Below, one piece after another: positions 35,205-44,081 of a stretch of 64,000 nucleotides of DNA. The notes beneath the pieces were generated by a model. The model did no database searches. It was not told where the DNA came from and saw nothing but the letters and a program-made list of their open reading frames with translations. Made by a program: the position numbers and the translations under genes. The stretch comes from Glycomyces sp. NRRL B-16210 (GTDB lineage Bacteria > Actinomycetota > Actinomycetes > Mycobacteriales > Micromonosporaceae), in assembly GCF_000719515.1 (NCBI RefSeq), contig NZ_JOGR01000009.1, positions 62,001-126,000 on the forward strand, written 5' to 3'. How positions within the stretch are numbered: the stretch's first letter is position 1; every line of letters begins with the position of its first letter.

Positions 35205-35708
35205 GTGAACGACGCCGTCCCCCAATCGAGCGCAGTCCCCTGGCTGAGCGCCGACGAGCAGCGCTCGTGGCGCGCCTTCGTGGGCCTCCACCTGAAGCTC
35301 TCGGCCCGCATGGCCGCCGACCTCCAGGCGCGCTCGGGCCTGTCCAGCGCCGACTTCGAGGTGCTCGTCGCGCTCACCGACGTCCCGGAGGGCCGCGTCC
35401 GCTTCCAGGACCTCGCCAAGGAGATCGACTGGGAGCGCAGCCGCCTGTCCCACCAGATTCGCCGCATGATCAAACGCGACCTCGTCGCCCGCGAGGAGTG
35501 CGAAGAGGACGGCCGCGGCGCCTATGTGGCGATCTCCGCGCACGGCCGCGCCGTCATCGAGGCCGCCGCTCCCAAGCACGTCCACCTCGTCCGCAGCCTC
35601 GTCCTCGACGGCCTGACCGCCGAGGAGTTCGCCGAACTCGGCCGCCTCTCCGCGAAGCTGTCGGAGCGGATCGACCGCCTCGGAACGCAGGACGGCGAAC
35701 CGGCCTGA
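35205..35708 (+). CDS. MarR-family transcriptional regulator (second of two)
   Basis: 167 residues. Winged helix: FEVLVALTDVPEGRVRFQDL, AKEIDWERSRLSHQIRRMIK, RDLVAREECEEDGRGAYVAI. The GTG at 35205 follows AGGA; an upstream ATG in frame would begin inside the operator region and is rejected. Its recognition helix matches that of the divergent MarR, so both may read the same 18-bp site. Confidence 0.9.
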   Translation: MNDAVPQSSAVPWLSADEQRSWRAFVGLHLKLSARMAADLQARSGLSSADFEVLVALTDVPEGRVRFQDLAKEIDWERSRLSHQIRRMIKRDLVAREECEEDGRGAYVAISAHGRAVIEAAAPKHVHLVRSLVLDGLTAEEFAELGRLSAKLSERIDRLGTQDGEPA

Positions 35709-35788
35709 GCCCCGCTCACGGACGTACGATGAAATGGCCACCGCGGCCGGGATCGGGGAAGAAGCGAATGAGCACAAAGGAGCGAGCG

Positions 35789-36376
35789 ATGCCGCTCGAC
35801 GCGCGCGAACGCCGGGACCTGTGCGATCTGCTGGCCGAACTGGGACCCGACGCGCCGACCCTGTGCGAAGGCTGGACCACCCTCGACCTCGCCGCGCACC
35901 TTGTGCTGCGCGAGCACTTCGCCAAATGGACCGAGGCGAACATGGCGGCGGAGAAGGCCAAAGGCCTCCCCGCCCTGATCGACCGGCTCCGCGCGGGAGC
36001 CCCGCTGCTGCCGTGGCGGATACCGGGAGTCCGCACGGCCCTGAACGGCGTCGAGTACCTGATCCACCACGAGGACATCCGCCGCGCCAACGGCATGGAC
36101 AGCCGGACCGACCGCCCCGACCTCGACGAGGTCGCCTGGAAGATGAGCCGTCTGACCGGCTGGCGTGCCGCCCGCAAGATCCGCCCGCACGGCCTGGAAC
36201 TGCGCAGCCCGGGAGGCCGAACACGCCGCTTTGGCCCCGCCGGAGGCGCGGTACTGACCGGCCAACCAGTGGAGATCCTGCTCTACCTCAGCGGCCGCCG
36301 AGAAGCCGCCGAAACCGACCTAACAGGATCCCCAGAAGCAATAGCCGCCCTCCAAAACGCACAAACCAACACCTGA
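35789..36376 (+). CDS. TIGR03085-type metal-binding protein (DinB / mycothiol maleylpyruvate isomerase fold)
   Basis: 195 residues. The N-terminal ARERRDLCDLLAELGPDAPT, LCEGWTTLDLAAHLVLRE carries the conserved helix-1 pattern and the first metal His; VEYLIHHEDIRRAN supplies two more His. Family members bind a divalent metal and may use mycothiol. The ATG at 35789 is preferred for AAAGGAG 6 bases upstream. The last 40 codons use A-ending codons unusually often, marking the transition to the lower-GC island. Confidence 0.85.
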   Translation: MPLDARERRDLCDLLAELGPDAPTLCEGWTTLDLAAHLVLREHFAKWTEANMAAEKAKGLPALIDRLRAGAPLLPWRIPGVRTALNGVEYLIHHEDIRRANGMDSRTDRPDLDEVAWKMSRLTGWRAARKIRPHGLELRSPGGRTRRFGPAGGAVLTGQPVEILLYLSGRREAAETDLTGSPEAIAALQNAQTNT

Positions 36377-36428
36377 AGCCCGCTGGGCCGCACCCCGAAG
36401 GGCCTCGCTGCAAGGCAATGAACGCCAA

Positions 36429-36722
36429 GTGGACCTTAGCGCCGCTTACTGCAGCTCATCACCGCAGGTCACAGGCATGTTGGCGCGCGTACGGGACGTC
36501 ATTTCGGCCGCGGCGGCCCGGGAACGGCACCAGCCGGGTCCGCCAGACTCGGCGTTGGCAGCTTCGTCCCATAACGGAGAACCCTGCGCGATCAGGGACC
36601 GCCTTGATCCGGCCGACTATCAGCGGCTACTGGCCGCGGCGCGGGCCGGCTATTGCAAGAAAGAGTTGGCCGCGGAGTACGGGATCAGTCGCCGCAGCAT
36701 CTACCGACTGCTGACTGCCTGA
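36429..36722 (+). CDS. Small helix-turn-helix protein, possibly a recombinase remnant
   Basis: 97 residues if started at GTG 36429, 81 from ATG 36477. The C-terminal RLDPADYQRLLAAARAGYCK, then KELAAEYGISRRSIYRLLT is a clear helix-turn-helix of the resolvase/transposase HTH_7 kind. The N-terminal part is not recognisable. It may be a small DNA-binding protein or the surviving tail of a mobile-element gene at the edge of the accessory region. Confidence 0.5.
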   Translation: MDLSAAYCSSSPQVTGMLARVRDVISAAAARERHQPGPPDSALAASSHNGEPCAIRDRLDPADYQRLLAAARAGYCKKELAAEYGISRRSIYRLLTA

Positions 36723-36784
36723 ACTGCGACATGGCACCGCCGCTTCCGCGGAATGTGAGGACCCGGCGTTAGGGCCCAATGATG

Positions 36785-36985
36785 TCAGGACACGACCGGA
36801 AGATCAAGGAGCCGCCCGGCATCGGCCACAGCGTCGCTGACGACCGTTTCCAGCGCGGAGCGGACTTCGGTGGTGTCCTTCCCGCGTCGCAGACGCTGCT
36901 TTCTGCGATGGTCCTGCGCTCGCCGCATCAGCATGCTTACCAGGTTTCCCACGGGGCCGGAGAGTCCTGCCGGCTCAACCATCAC
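36785..36985 (-). CDS. Small basic hypothetical protein coupled to the M48 gene
   Basis: 66 residues starting MMVEPAGLSG, with the basic stretch RRAQDHRRKQRLRRGK and a C-terminal helix. Its ATG overlaps the end of the M48 gene by 11 bases, suggesting translational coupling. No homology recognised. It may be a real third member of the M48 operon, but its length makes this uncertain. Confidence 0.5.
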   Translation of the reverse strand: MMVEPAGLSGPVGNLVSMLMRRAQDHRRKQRLRRGKDTTEVRSALETVVSDAVADAGRLLDLPVVS

Positions 36986-38723
36986 TCATGCCCCCTGTGT
37001 CGTCCTTCGGGTGGGAGGGAGGCTTCGATGCGAGCAGGTCGCTGCGGAAACGGTACGCCGCACGCTGTCCCCGCCGAAAGATCGACCACGTGGTCAAAGC
37101 AGCCAACGCCAGCACTACGTACAGCCCCGGATGGTGCCCCACATAGGTGAAGAAGGCCATCGGCACGTGCTGCTGCATGATGAGGAAATGGTCAGCGACC
37201 GATGGAGGAGGTACTACTGAGGCGATCTTGATGCTGATCTCGACCGATGAGCCGATCGTCATCAAATAAATGGCGTACACCAGGGCAGCGCCGACCACCG
37301 CTGATCCGACCCGGAGGACTAGCAGCGCCCCCGTGTAGTCCTCCATGTAGGTGACGCGGAGCCATACGCAGGGTTCACGGATGAGATAGATCCGGGCGCA
37401 CCAGGACAGCCAGGCGCAATAGAGGACGAGGGCAACCGGAATCGCGACTATCGCGAAGACAAACAGAGGCATTGCCGGGTAGCTCAGGCCGTACGCTTCC
37501 TCGACGGGCAGCAGACTGCCGATGATGAGACCGACCCCGGCGGCCGCGCCGGCGGCAACGCCTCGATCGGGTTTCGCTCCGAGCATCATGGCGAGATGGG
37601 TGTTGCGCCAGATACCGGTGGAGAGCACGAGTGCCAAACCGGTTCCAGCGATCCCTGCCGCAATATGCAGGCTGTAGGCGCCGACGGCGGTGTTCTCGAA
37701 GAGGCTGAACAGGAACCGGAATAGGGAGGGAACGAGGACTCCTGTGGCGATCCCGGCAGCGAACACCCATGAGGCGCGCATGCGCAATGCCCGCTCAGGT
37801 TCCTCTAGCGCCGCTCGCCGCTCGCTAAAAGTGGGATGTGTGCGAAACGAGCGAAACGCACGTCGAACAGGGCGCTCGGACACAGTCAAGGCGCGGCGTA
37901 CGATCGCGGTCCCTTTGAAATGCAGCGCGGTGAACGCGTCCGCATAAAATTCGCGCTGCCGTTCAACGCCGAGGACTCCAACTGTACAGACCCAAACCAT
38001 GATCCCGATCTGAAGAGGCGCGAAGATCAGCACGGAATACATGTTGCTGCCCAGCGGGAGGATTATCGCGGTCAGGGCGGCGACAACGATGAGCGTTCGC
38101 ATCGCAGCCCTTGCGATATAAGAGATCCACAAGTCTCCCAATCTCATGTGGAAGAATTCGTGGACCAGAATCGTGTAGAACACGTTCTTGTCGGATTCGT
38201 GCAACTGGAGCATTTTCGGACCCAGGGCAAGAGCCGGTCGCATCGGTGTCCCAATGGTCGCGGCGGGAAACCGCGACCTCGGATCCAGGAAAACCGTGGG
38301 CGCCTGTCTGTAATCGAAATGCTTCGCCAGGTGCACGATGGCATGCAGGACTGGGTAGGCACTTTCGATGCTGGCTAGCGGAATCTGCTTCCTCTTCCGA
38401 ACCAGGCGAAGGTGCCGCTCGCGCATTCGGCGACTTGCGAGGAGGAACACCACCAGGAATACAATGGGGTTCCCGGTGACCGAGTATACGAACAGCACCA
38501 AGGTGCACGGCACTGCGAGCAGCATGAGGAGCCGCATCTGGGCGTCACTCGGGACCTGCACGGCCGCTTCGAGAATGTGCAGGTACACGCCGGTATCGCC
38601 CTCGCCGTCTGCAGTGCCGACTGGAGGTCGACGCGGAGGTGGTGGGATGAGGTCGCCGAAATGTGGATGCGGCTTCGGTCCTGACTTCCCGCCTTCGGGA
38701 ATCGATGCAGGGCGTTCGTTCAC
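36975..38723 (-). CDS. M48-family membrane metallopeptidase with extended multi-helix C-terminus
   Basis: 582 residues. Two hydrophobic helices at about 64-96 precede the catalytic region: zinc motif H188-E-F-F-H192 in TILVHEFFHMRLGD, and the third ligand E258 in RQREFYADAFTAL. Four or more further membrane segments follow (FAAGIATGVLVPSLFRFLF, GAAAGVGLIIGSLLPV, LFVFAIVAIPVALVLYCAWL and others), making it much longer than HtpX-type enzymes. The GTG at 38723 has GAAGGA 7 bases upstream. GC is visibly lower than the flanks. Likely acts on membrane proteins; operon partners are unknown. Confidence 0.82.
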   Translation of the reverse strand: MNERPASIPEGGKSGPKPHPHFGDLIPPPPRRPPVGTADGEGDTGVYLHILEAAVQVPSDAQMRLLMLLAVPCTLVLFVYSVTGNPIVFLVVFLLASRRMRERHLRLVRKRKQIPLASIESAYPVLHAIVHLAKHFDYRQAPTVFLDPRSRFPAATIGTPMRPALALGPKMLQLHESDKNVFYTILVHEFFHMRLGDLWISYIARAAMRTLIVVAALTAIILPLGSNMYSVLIFAPLQIGIMVWVCTVGVLGVERQREFYADAFTALHFKGTAIVRRALTVSERPVRRAFRSFRTHPTFSERRAALEEPERALRMRASWVFAAGIATGVLVPSLFRFLFSLFENTAVGAYSLHIAAGIAGTGLALVLSTGIWRNTHLAMMLGAKPDRGVAAGAAAGVGLIIGSLLPVEEAYGLSYPAMPLFVFAIVAIPVALVLYCAWLSWCARIYLIREPCVWLRVTYMEDYTGALLVLRVGSAVVGAALVYAIYLMTIGSSVEISIKIASVVPPPSVADHFLIMQQHVPMAFFTYVGHHPGLYVVLALAALTTWSIFRRGQRAAYRFRSDLLASKPPSHPKDDTGGMSDG

Positions 38724-38778
38724 ATTCGTGTCCTTCGAACGGATGAGGGCTAGTGCCATCGCAGTGTTACGGGTCGCC

Positions 38779-39276
38779 TCAGCTGGTAGCTTCGACAATC
38801 GAACCGATAACAGCGTCTGCGAGAACTGACGCCGTGTCATCAGCCAATCCCAACTGAAGCGCTTTGCGTTCAGTGCGTTCTCGCACCAGATTAAGCTGCG
38901 CCGAAGTGAGGCTGGTGATGGTCGACACTGTCACTTGTGGAGTCTGTGGTTTCCGCATGCGGTTCAGAAGAAATCTCGACCCACCTCGTATTCTATCTTT
39001 AGCAGTGTCCACCGCCGCACTGATGATTACTTGATGCAGTGTAAAGTGACACAGGGCGACCACATATGGAGTGGTCGATTCGAGGTACTCTCCGAAGCCT
39101 GTGCTGTCGGCCCCGGGGCGGGCTACTGCGTCGACGACACTTGTGTCTCGCGAATAAGCCACGAGATACACGTCAAGGACACCTGCCTCACCAGGGGCCA
39201 CTTTGGCAATTACGGCCTTGGAAACTTGATCAACAGTGATGGCACAGCTTGCGTCATCGGGAGTTCGGAGGGGCAT
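38779..39276 (-). CDS. Hypothetical protein, first gene of the M48 operon
   Basis: 165 residues, not recognised. N-terminal ITVDQVSKAVIAKVAPGEAG is followed by a mixed alpha/beta region (YVVALCHFTLHQVIISAAVD) and a helical C-terminus, LVRERTERKALQLGLADDTA. No signal peptide. The ATG at 39276 is chosen because a good promoter places the transcript start at that codon (leaderless). It lies 55 bases upstream of the M48 start and shares its lower GC. Confidence 0.65.
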   Translation of the reverse strand: MPLRTPDDASCAITVDQVSKAVIAKVAPGEAGVLDVYLVAYSRDTSVVDAVARPGADSTGFGEYLESTTPYVVALCHFTLHQVIISAAVDTAKDRIRGGSRFLLNRMRKPQTPQVTVSTITSLTSAQLNLVRERTERKALQLGLADDTASVLADAVIGSIVEATS

Positions 39277-39283
39277 GGAGGAT

Positions 39284-39312
39284 ATTCTGATCGTGTTCCG
39301 TACCCCTGTCAA
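39284..39312 (-). promoter_or_regulatory. Promoter for a leaderless transcript of the M48 operon
   Basis: Minus strand TTGACA (39307-39312), 17-base spacer, CAGAAT (39284-39289), then 7 bases to the ATG at 39276. The spacing predicts transcription starting at the A of ATG. Confidence 0.6.
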
Positions 39313-39670
39313 ACCTCATTTGGTAACGCATGGGCACGATTGCACTTCTGAACTTTTTGCGACGATCATGCCTCCGTGAATCCGACCGTTCGTACCCCGT
39401 CGGCCGCGCCTTTCGGGCCACCGCCCTATGTCTGACAACCCCAGTCGGGTCCCTGTGGCATCAATGCCAACATCGGGCTTGAGTTTTAACCTCGATTCGT
39501 CTGCGCCCATTGTGGTTTGAGGGGTGGTCTAGGTTCTCCTGGTTTGTCCGCGGCCGTGTGGGGAGGTGCCGGACCGCGGTGTCGTAGCGGTGGCGCCAGG
39601 CGATGTCGCTTGCCTGGTAGCGGCCGCGTCTGCGCCTCTTGGCGACGGGTCGTTGGGGCTGGGGTATTGG
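39313..39670. other. Gene-less stretch between the M48 operon and the IS1380 remnant
   Basis: No supported gene. The right half (about 39500-39670) has the same composition as the transposase remnant and may include decayed IS end sequence. No terminal inverted repeat could be matched by eye. Confidence 0.5.
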
Positions 39671-40640
39671 TCAGGTCGGTGACGGCGCGATGGCGCCGAT
39701 GCGGTTCCAGCACAGGGTGAAGGCTTTGGCCCAGGGCCAGTCGACTGCGAGGCGGAGGGTGCGCCTGCGCGCGTGGCGGGTGAGTCGGCCGGGGATCGTA
39801 TAGAGGCGGTGACGCATCGCGTGGATCTCGGAGCCTGCGAGGTCGGGCTGGTCGCGCAAGCCGAGGAGCCTGAGTCAGGTGTCGAGGTCGGCGGCGAGGT
39901 TCGCGGCCAGCATCCAGTCCTTGTTCACCGCCCAGGACTGGGAGTGCAACAAGCGCAGGCCGCAGGCTTTGGCCTGCCGGACGAGGTCTCGGGCCACGGC
40001 GTGGCCTCGGTGGAGGACGTCGAGGAACTAGATCGTGCCGGTCCCTGCCAGGTTCCAGCGGAGGCCGGTGTGGGCGATATTGGAGGCTTGGATCGAGTAG
40101 ACCCAGCCGCGTTCGCGTTCGAAGGCGGTCATGTTCTTGATCTGGCGGCGCGAGGGGCGGACGCGGCGGGCGATCAATCGCATCCCGGTCGGCCAGCCGG
40201 GCCTGGTGGAGAGCCCGGTGGGTTCCGCGACCTGGTAGCCGTGCGGGACTTCGCCCCGGTGGTGACCGCTTCGGACCAGGCGGTCTCGGGCAGGGCGCCG
40301 ATCGCGATCTCGTCGGCGGGCGTCATCTTCCAGCCGACCGTGTAAGCGACCCGCCGCCATGTGGTGCAGAGGGAATGGAAGTGTTCGAGCAGGGTGTGAC
40401 TGGCGTCGGCCCCGTCGATGCGTACAGAGCTTCCCCCCGTGGTGGGGACTTGCACGAGGGTTGCGGTGAACACCGTGAGGTGGTCGGCGGTGTCGTTCGC
40501 TCCGGCGTTGCCCGGGCGCAGGACCACATGCAGGCATTCCATAGTGTTGCGCACCAGGCGGCGAGCGGGTGTTGTCCCCAGGTGCCTTTGAACGTCCCAG
40601 CCGAGGCGAGGACACGCCTGTCTCAAGGAGACGACGAACG
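39671..40640 (-). pseudogene. Decayed IS1380-family transposase
   Basis: Fragments of one IS1380 transposase can be read on the minus strand across shifting frames: GTFKGTWGQHPLAAWC, then ECLHVVLRPGNAGANDTADH, VRIDGADASHTLLEHF and DEIAIGALPETAW. The chain continues with GWPTGMRLIARRVRPS and FERERGWVYSIQASNI. In-frame stops follow GTGTI (TAG) and LAADLDT (TGA), then the tail RLYTIPGRLTRHARRRTLRL, AVDWPWAKAFTL. At least two frameshifts and two stops, plus loss of about the first 100 residues, mean it is inactive. Confidence 0.8.
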
Positions 40641-41131
40641 CGGCCCGCGCGAGTACGACTGGGCCTGGGGCTGCTGCCGCCCGGTGGTGAGCTTCGTGCC
40701 GGCGATGCCCGGTCGGTGCTGGCCCGCCGGTCGATCATCGACCCCGAGAACATCGCCTACTACCTGAGGCCTTACTCCTTTGGTGTTGACACTCGTCACT
40801 CCTTGCACCCCGAACTCTACTGGTCCGAAGTATCAGAGTGTCACCAACGGGTTGAGCTCATGGTCTTCGTGGACGCGGACATGGACAAGAGCTTGGAGCC
40901 TGTCGGCGTGTCGCGTAAATGAGGCCTATGACCTGGGTGTCTATGGTGGGTGCTACAGGGATCGAGCCTGTGACCACCTCCTTGTAAGCAAGAACCTGTG
41001 CCCGGCAGTGTCCGGTTTCGAGGACGTTTTCGCAGCTGAGGGCTATTTTAGGGCGGTGGACAATGGTGGTTGTTGGCTGTTGTTGTCCGCTGCGAACGGC
41101 TCTGGATTCGGCTCTGATCAGCGCGCAACCT
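40641..41131. other. Gene-less stretch holding the left attachment site
   Basis: Short open frames here are not supported. The only structured feature is the 45-base partial tRNA-Val copy (40944-40988). Sequence to its left is chromosomal or IS debris; sequence to its right belongs to the integrated element. Confidence 0.55.
40944..40988 (-). repeat. Left attachment site (partial tRNA-Val copy)
   Basis: 45 bases identical except one to 47660-47704. They match the 3' half of the tRNA-Val gene from the anticodon loop through the encoded CCA. The single difference is in the T loop (GAG for GAA). This is the orphan half left by site-specific integration. Confidence 0.85.
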
Positions 41132-41662
41132 CTAGTTGGAGAAATTGACTAGCTGTTCTCTCTCGTGCTGTTGACCGTCGAAATCGCTCCACTTCAGCGC
41201 AACCTTGAGCGGGAGACGCGTGCCCAAGGAGAGGGCCGCCAGAACCGAGTGGTCTTCACCCGGAAGGAGCTCGGACCCCCTCAGTGGCTCAACCTGGCTC
41301 GCGATCAAGATGTTCGGCTGGTCGATGACAGCAATGTCCTCAACCCGTACAGGTTGAGTTCCAACATTGGCCACGACCAGGCTCTCGCCTCGACCGCGCC
41401 GTACCAAGCGTGCTGTGAGCTGACCGCCCAACGAACCCGCTGCCGCGCCGGAAATCGAGCTCTCCCTGAGGGACACCGCGATTGTTTCTAGATGTTCGGT
41501 CATCTTCCATTGGGCGTCTGAGGCTTTCTCTCGAGCAGCCTGGGCGTCCTTCGAAGCTGACTTGCTCTGCACGACTCCGATGATGCTGAGCCCGAGCGCG
41601 AACAAGGCGATCAAAGCGGTCAGAATTGCAGCGACAGCGGCAAGGTACTGGGGATCTTTCAT
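41132..41662 (-). CDS. Single-pass membrane protein of the integrative element
   Basis: 176 residues. The N-terminal membrane helix is YLAAVAAILTALIALFALGL with SIIGVVQ; a short coiled segment (SASKDAQAAREKASDAQW) leads to a C-terminal beta-rich domain (ESLVVANVGTQPVRVEDIAV, LPLKVALKWSDFDGQ). No catalytic motif. Such anchored beta-sandwich proteins are common as accessory genes in actinobacterial elements, but no function is assigned. Confidence 0.65.
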   Translation of the reverse strand: MKDPQYLAAVAAILTALIALFALGLSIIGVVQSKSASKDAQAAREKASDAQWKMTEHLETIAVSLRESSISGAAAGSLGGQLTARLVRRGRGESLVVANVGTQPVRVEDIAVIDQPNILIASQVEPLRGSELLPGEDHSVLAALSLGTRLPLKVALKWSDFDGQQHEREQLVNFSN

Positions 41663-42267
41663 TTACGGACCGTAGCACTCCAGCCGTGCCTCAGGGGGTT
41701 TAGCGATTCCTGCCTACCACTTTGCCGCAGCCAGCGCTTGCGACGGCAAGTAGCCTTATCTGCTCCTGCGGTGGTGCCGCCGACCGCCGCGGACCGCTTC
41801 CACGATGGCGGCGGACTACGTTCGTGTCGACCTCAACCGAGTTGGCGAACGGGGCTACGTCGGGCTCAATGCTCGCTGAACAGCCGCCTGGGGTCCGGGC
41901 TCCCCACGGTCTCCTCGTCGCTGCCCTGGCGCCCCTGCACCCACCCGGACCGGCGTCCTGCTCCATGCTGGCCGTTCTTCATTTGATCCGTCTCGCTGGC
42001 GCCGCCGCCGCCCGCGGAACGGCCGGAGGTCGCATGCCCCGGGCGAGCGGCGAGCGCCAGGCGCGCGCAGCGCGCCCTTGGAAAAATGATGTATAGAAAG
42101 TTTGAACACGCACGTGAAGGCTGTTTCACGAAGGGCATGTCCTGAGAAAAGAGGCATAAGGAATGATGCAACGCCCCATCACAGGGCGCGAAGGATGGTC
42201 GTGCTTCTGGGCACACTGCTGTGTTAATCTGATACCAGTCGGTTGCGCATGGAGTGAGGAACTATCA
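41663..42267. other. Gene-less stretch with mixed composition
   Basis: About 600 bases between two element genes. The GC-rich middle (about 41720-42080) keeps frames open on both strands, but none has a ribosome site, a recognisable domain or codon bias. The right end turns AT-rich at about 42085 and must contain the promoter of the ATPase gene. Confidence 0.5.
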
Positions 42268-43692
42268 ATGAAGATACCTACTCGTTTTGAACATATTCTT
42301 GTGAATGATCGTCTTGAGTCCGCTCCTCTTATTGTCAGAGTGCAGGAGGATCTAAAGAAATTCGAGATCCTTCGGAAGACTACCGAGATTCAAAGCGGTG
42401 GCATTCTTGCGTTCCTAAGCGGAAAGAGTGGATGTGGTAAGACCACCTCGATCTGGTCGGCCTCCATTAATATGTCCGATAAGTTCACTCAAGTGCTCTC
42501 AGTTCCAACTGTCATTTCGCTGCGAGACGTAGCCAATTGGATTCACGATAATTTGCCCTCTCGCACCAATAGATCAATTCCGGTGTTGATGGATGGCAGA
42601 GAATCCTCTGACGACACGGTTGGCCTCCGCCAATTCATGTCGACGCTAAATCAAATCCTGAGGCAACGTGAAGATGTCATTGTTTGTTGGCCTACAACGA
42701 ATGACGATTGGAAGAATGAGCTTATAGCTCTTGCGCGAGATATTGGGGGGACTTCTCTCACCCCTAAAACGGCAGATGTCACGATTTTGGGGCCATCCAA
42801 GACTGAATGGTCAGACGTACTGGACCGGCTCTTCATTCAACTTGACCAGCGGCTCGAGGATCTTGGGATGGGGCAAGAGTTTATTCTTGAAGCCATCGAT
42901 TCAAGCTCCACGGTGGGAGACTTTCTTTCGTCTATCAGGGACGAAATCGCAAGCCGGGTAGATTTTGTCCAAGAAGATCTTCCTGAGATTCTTTTTGTTG
43001 TCACCTCTACGAGCGGAATTGTAGGCGAGGCAAATCGCCTAAGGCGAGCTGGCGCCATGATCCTGAAGGCAGAGGAGCTAGTCAGCTACTCGCCGCGATC
43101 GGAAGCTGGCAAGTGGTGGAAGGAGAGAAATGGAACGCCTAAGTATCATTTGGCGTATACGATTTCACTGTTCCGTGCAAAGCTGGTGACGATGACTCCA
43201 AGTTCGGTGGTGTACGCAGTCGCCGAATTCGGTCCAGGGGACATGCAAGAAGAGTTGAAGGCGCTGGGAATCCAAAGGGGTCAAGGAAAGGCAAACTTGA
43301 CTTTTGGGAGCACCGATTTCAGCAAATTCATTAGCGGCGCGGGAATGAATGAGTTGACCTCCACCTCCAAAGGTAGAACGTCTGACTCGATCCTTGAGGC
43401 GTATTCATATATCCAAGGTCTCTCATCCAAGCGTCACAAATCGATCAATCAGGCTATCTGCGCACTCGCTTCAAGAAATGTTCCGGATTTCAATGCTGAA
43501 CTTGGCGGCTTCGAAGTTGACCTGGGTGAGCAAGACGCCTACGCGGATGCGGTGATTCCTCTAAGCGATCGCGATCTTCATCTGGAGTTTCATCATCTTA
43601 GTGATGCGAAAATGAAGGCCGCTGCAATTGCCGCGTACATCATGAAGAAGCTTCGAGTTTACTCCAATCACTACAACGTCACCCCTAGGTAG
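42268..43692 (+). CDS. AT-rich P-loop ATPase, cargo of the integrative element
   Basis: 474 residues. Walker A is G52-K-S-G-C-G-K58-T-T in LAFLSGKSGCGKTTSIW. A Walker B-like strand is SIPVLMD109, and DVIVCWPTTND could hold a sensor-1 polar residue, so an AAA+/STAND-like NTPase core (about 1-230) is likely. The C-terminal half (DSILEAYSYIQGLSSKRHKS, LEFHHLSDAKMKAAAIAAYI) is unrecognised. GC content is near 48 percent against about 70 percent around it, and codons are quite unlike its neighbours, so it is recently acquired. The ATG at 42268 has GAGGA 8 bases upstream. A defence or genome-maintenance role is possible, not shown. Confidence 0.75.
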   Translation: MKIPTRFEHILVNDRLESAPLIVRVQEDLKKFEILRKTTEIQSGGILAFLSGKSGCGKTTSIWSASINMSDKFTQVLSVPTVISLRDVANWIHDNLPSRTNRSIPVLMDGRESSDDTVGLRQFMSTLNQILRQREDVIVCWPTTNDDWKNELIALARDIGGTSLTPKTADVTILGPSKTEWSDVLDRLFIQLDQRLEDLGMGQEFILEAIDSSSTVGDFLSSIRDEIASRVDFVQEDLPEILFVVTSTSGIVGEANRLRRAGAMILKAEELVSYSPRSEAGKWWKERNGTPKYHLAYTISLFRAKLVTMTPSSVVYAVAEFGPGDMQEELKALGIQRGQGKANLTFGSTDFSKFISGAGMNELTSTSKGRTSDSILEAYSYIQGLSSKRHKSINQAICALASRNVPDFNAELGGFEVDLGEQDAYADAVIPLSDRDLHLEFHHLSDAKMKAAAIAAYIMKKLRVYSNHYNVTPR

Positions 43693-43763
43693 CAGTGCAT
43701 ATAACTGTGGGAATGGAAGTTCCACCCGTTGAACGTGGCTGCAACCTGCGTGATTTACCCTGT

Positions 43764-44081
43764 TTATTCGGTTTCGGCAATGATCCAGGCCTGATACTCG
43801 GAGTTAGCTTGTGTGATTGGTGTCGAGATTACGCAGGGGACTTCGTAGGGGTGCTTCTGGCGGGCGAGCTCGATGATTTCGGGGACCAGGGACTCTCGGG
43901 TGTGGAGCATGACGCGGGCTTCGGGCTCGTCGTGGACTTGGCCGTCCCAGCGGTAGATGGACCGGATCTCGGTGAGGTTGTGTCCGCAGGCGGCTAGGCG
44001 CTCTTCGACCAGCTTGCGCGTGAATTCGACGAGCCAGCCGGCATCGGGGGCTGTGATCGTCACTTCGCAGAGGGGCTGCAC
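43764..44081 (-). CDS. cutA: CutA family protein
   Basis: 105 residues, a trimeric ferredoxin-like fold of the CutA1 family. Signature stretches: EERLAACGHNLTEIRSIYRW and HPYEVPCVISTPITQANSEY, then QAWI. CutA is linked to divalent-cation tolerance by name, but its biochemical role is unsettled. The GTG begins directly after the XRE stop (TAAGTG), with AGGAG inside the XRE end, so the two are an operon. CutA on an integrative element is unusual. Confidence 0.88.
   Translation of the reverse strand: MQPLCEVTITAPDAGWLVEFTRKLVEERLAACGHNLTEIRSIYRWDGQVHDEPEARVMLHTRESLVPEIIELARQKHPYEVPCVISTPITQANSEYQAWIIAETE

Noticed and set aside
36477..36722. Functional serine recombinase
   Set aside because: Only a helix-turn-helix is visible; there is no resolvase catalytic domain, so at most a small HTH protein or remnant is supported.
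38723..38840. Longer N-terminus for the M48 peptidase starting at 38840
   Set aside because: It would overlap the upstream gene by about 60 bases and lacks a ribosome site, whereas GTG 38723 has GAAGGA at good spacing.
40944..40988. A second tRNA-Val gene
   Set aside because: Only the 3' half is present; the 5' acceptor, D arm and anticodon 5' stem are missing. It is an attachment-site copy.
41700..42096. Overlapping open frames on both strands in the gap before the ATPase gene
   Set aside because: No ribosome site, no domain and low-complexity translations. They stay open because of local GC richness only.
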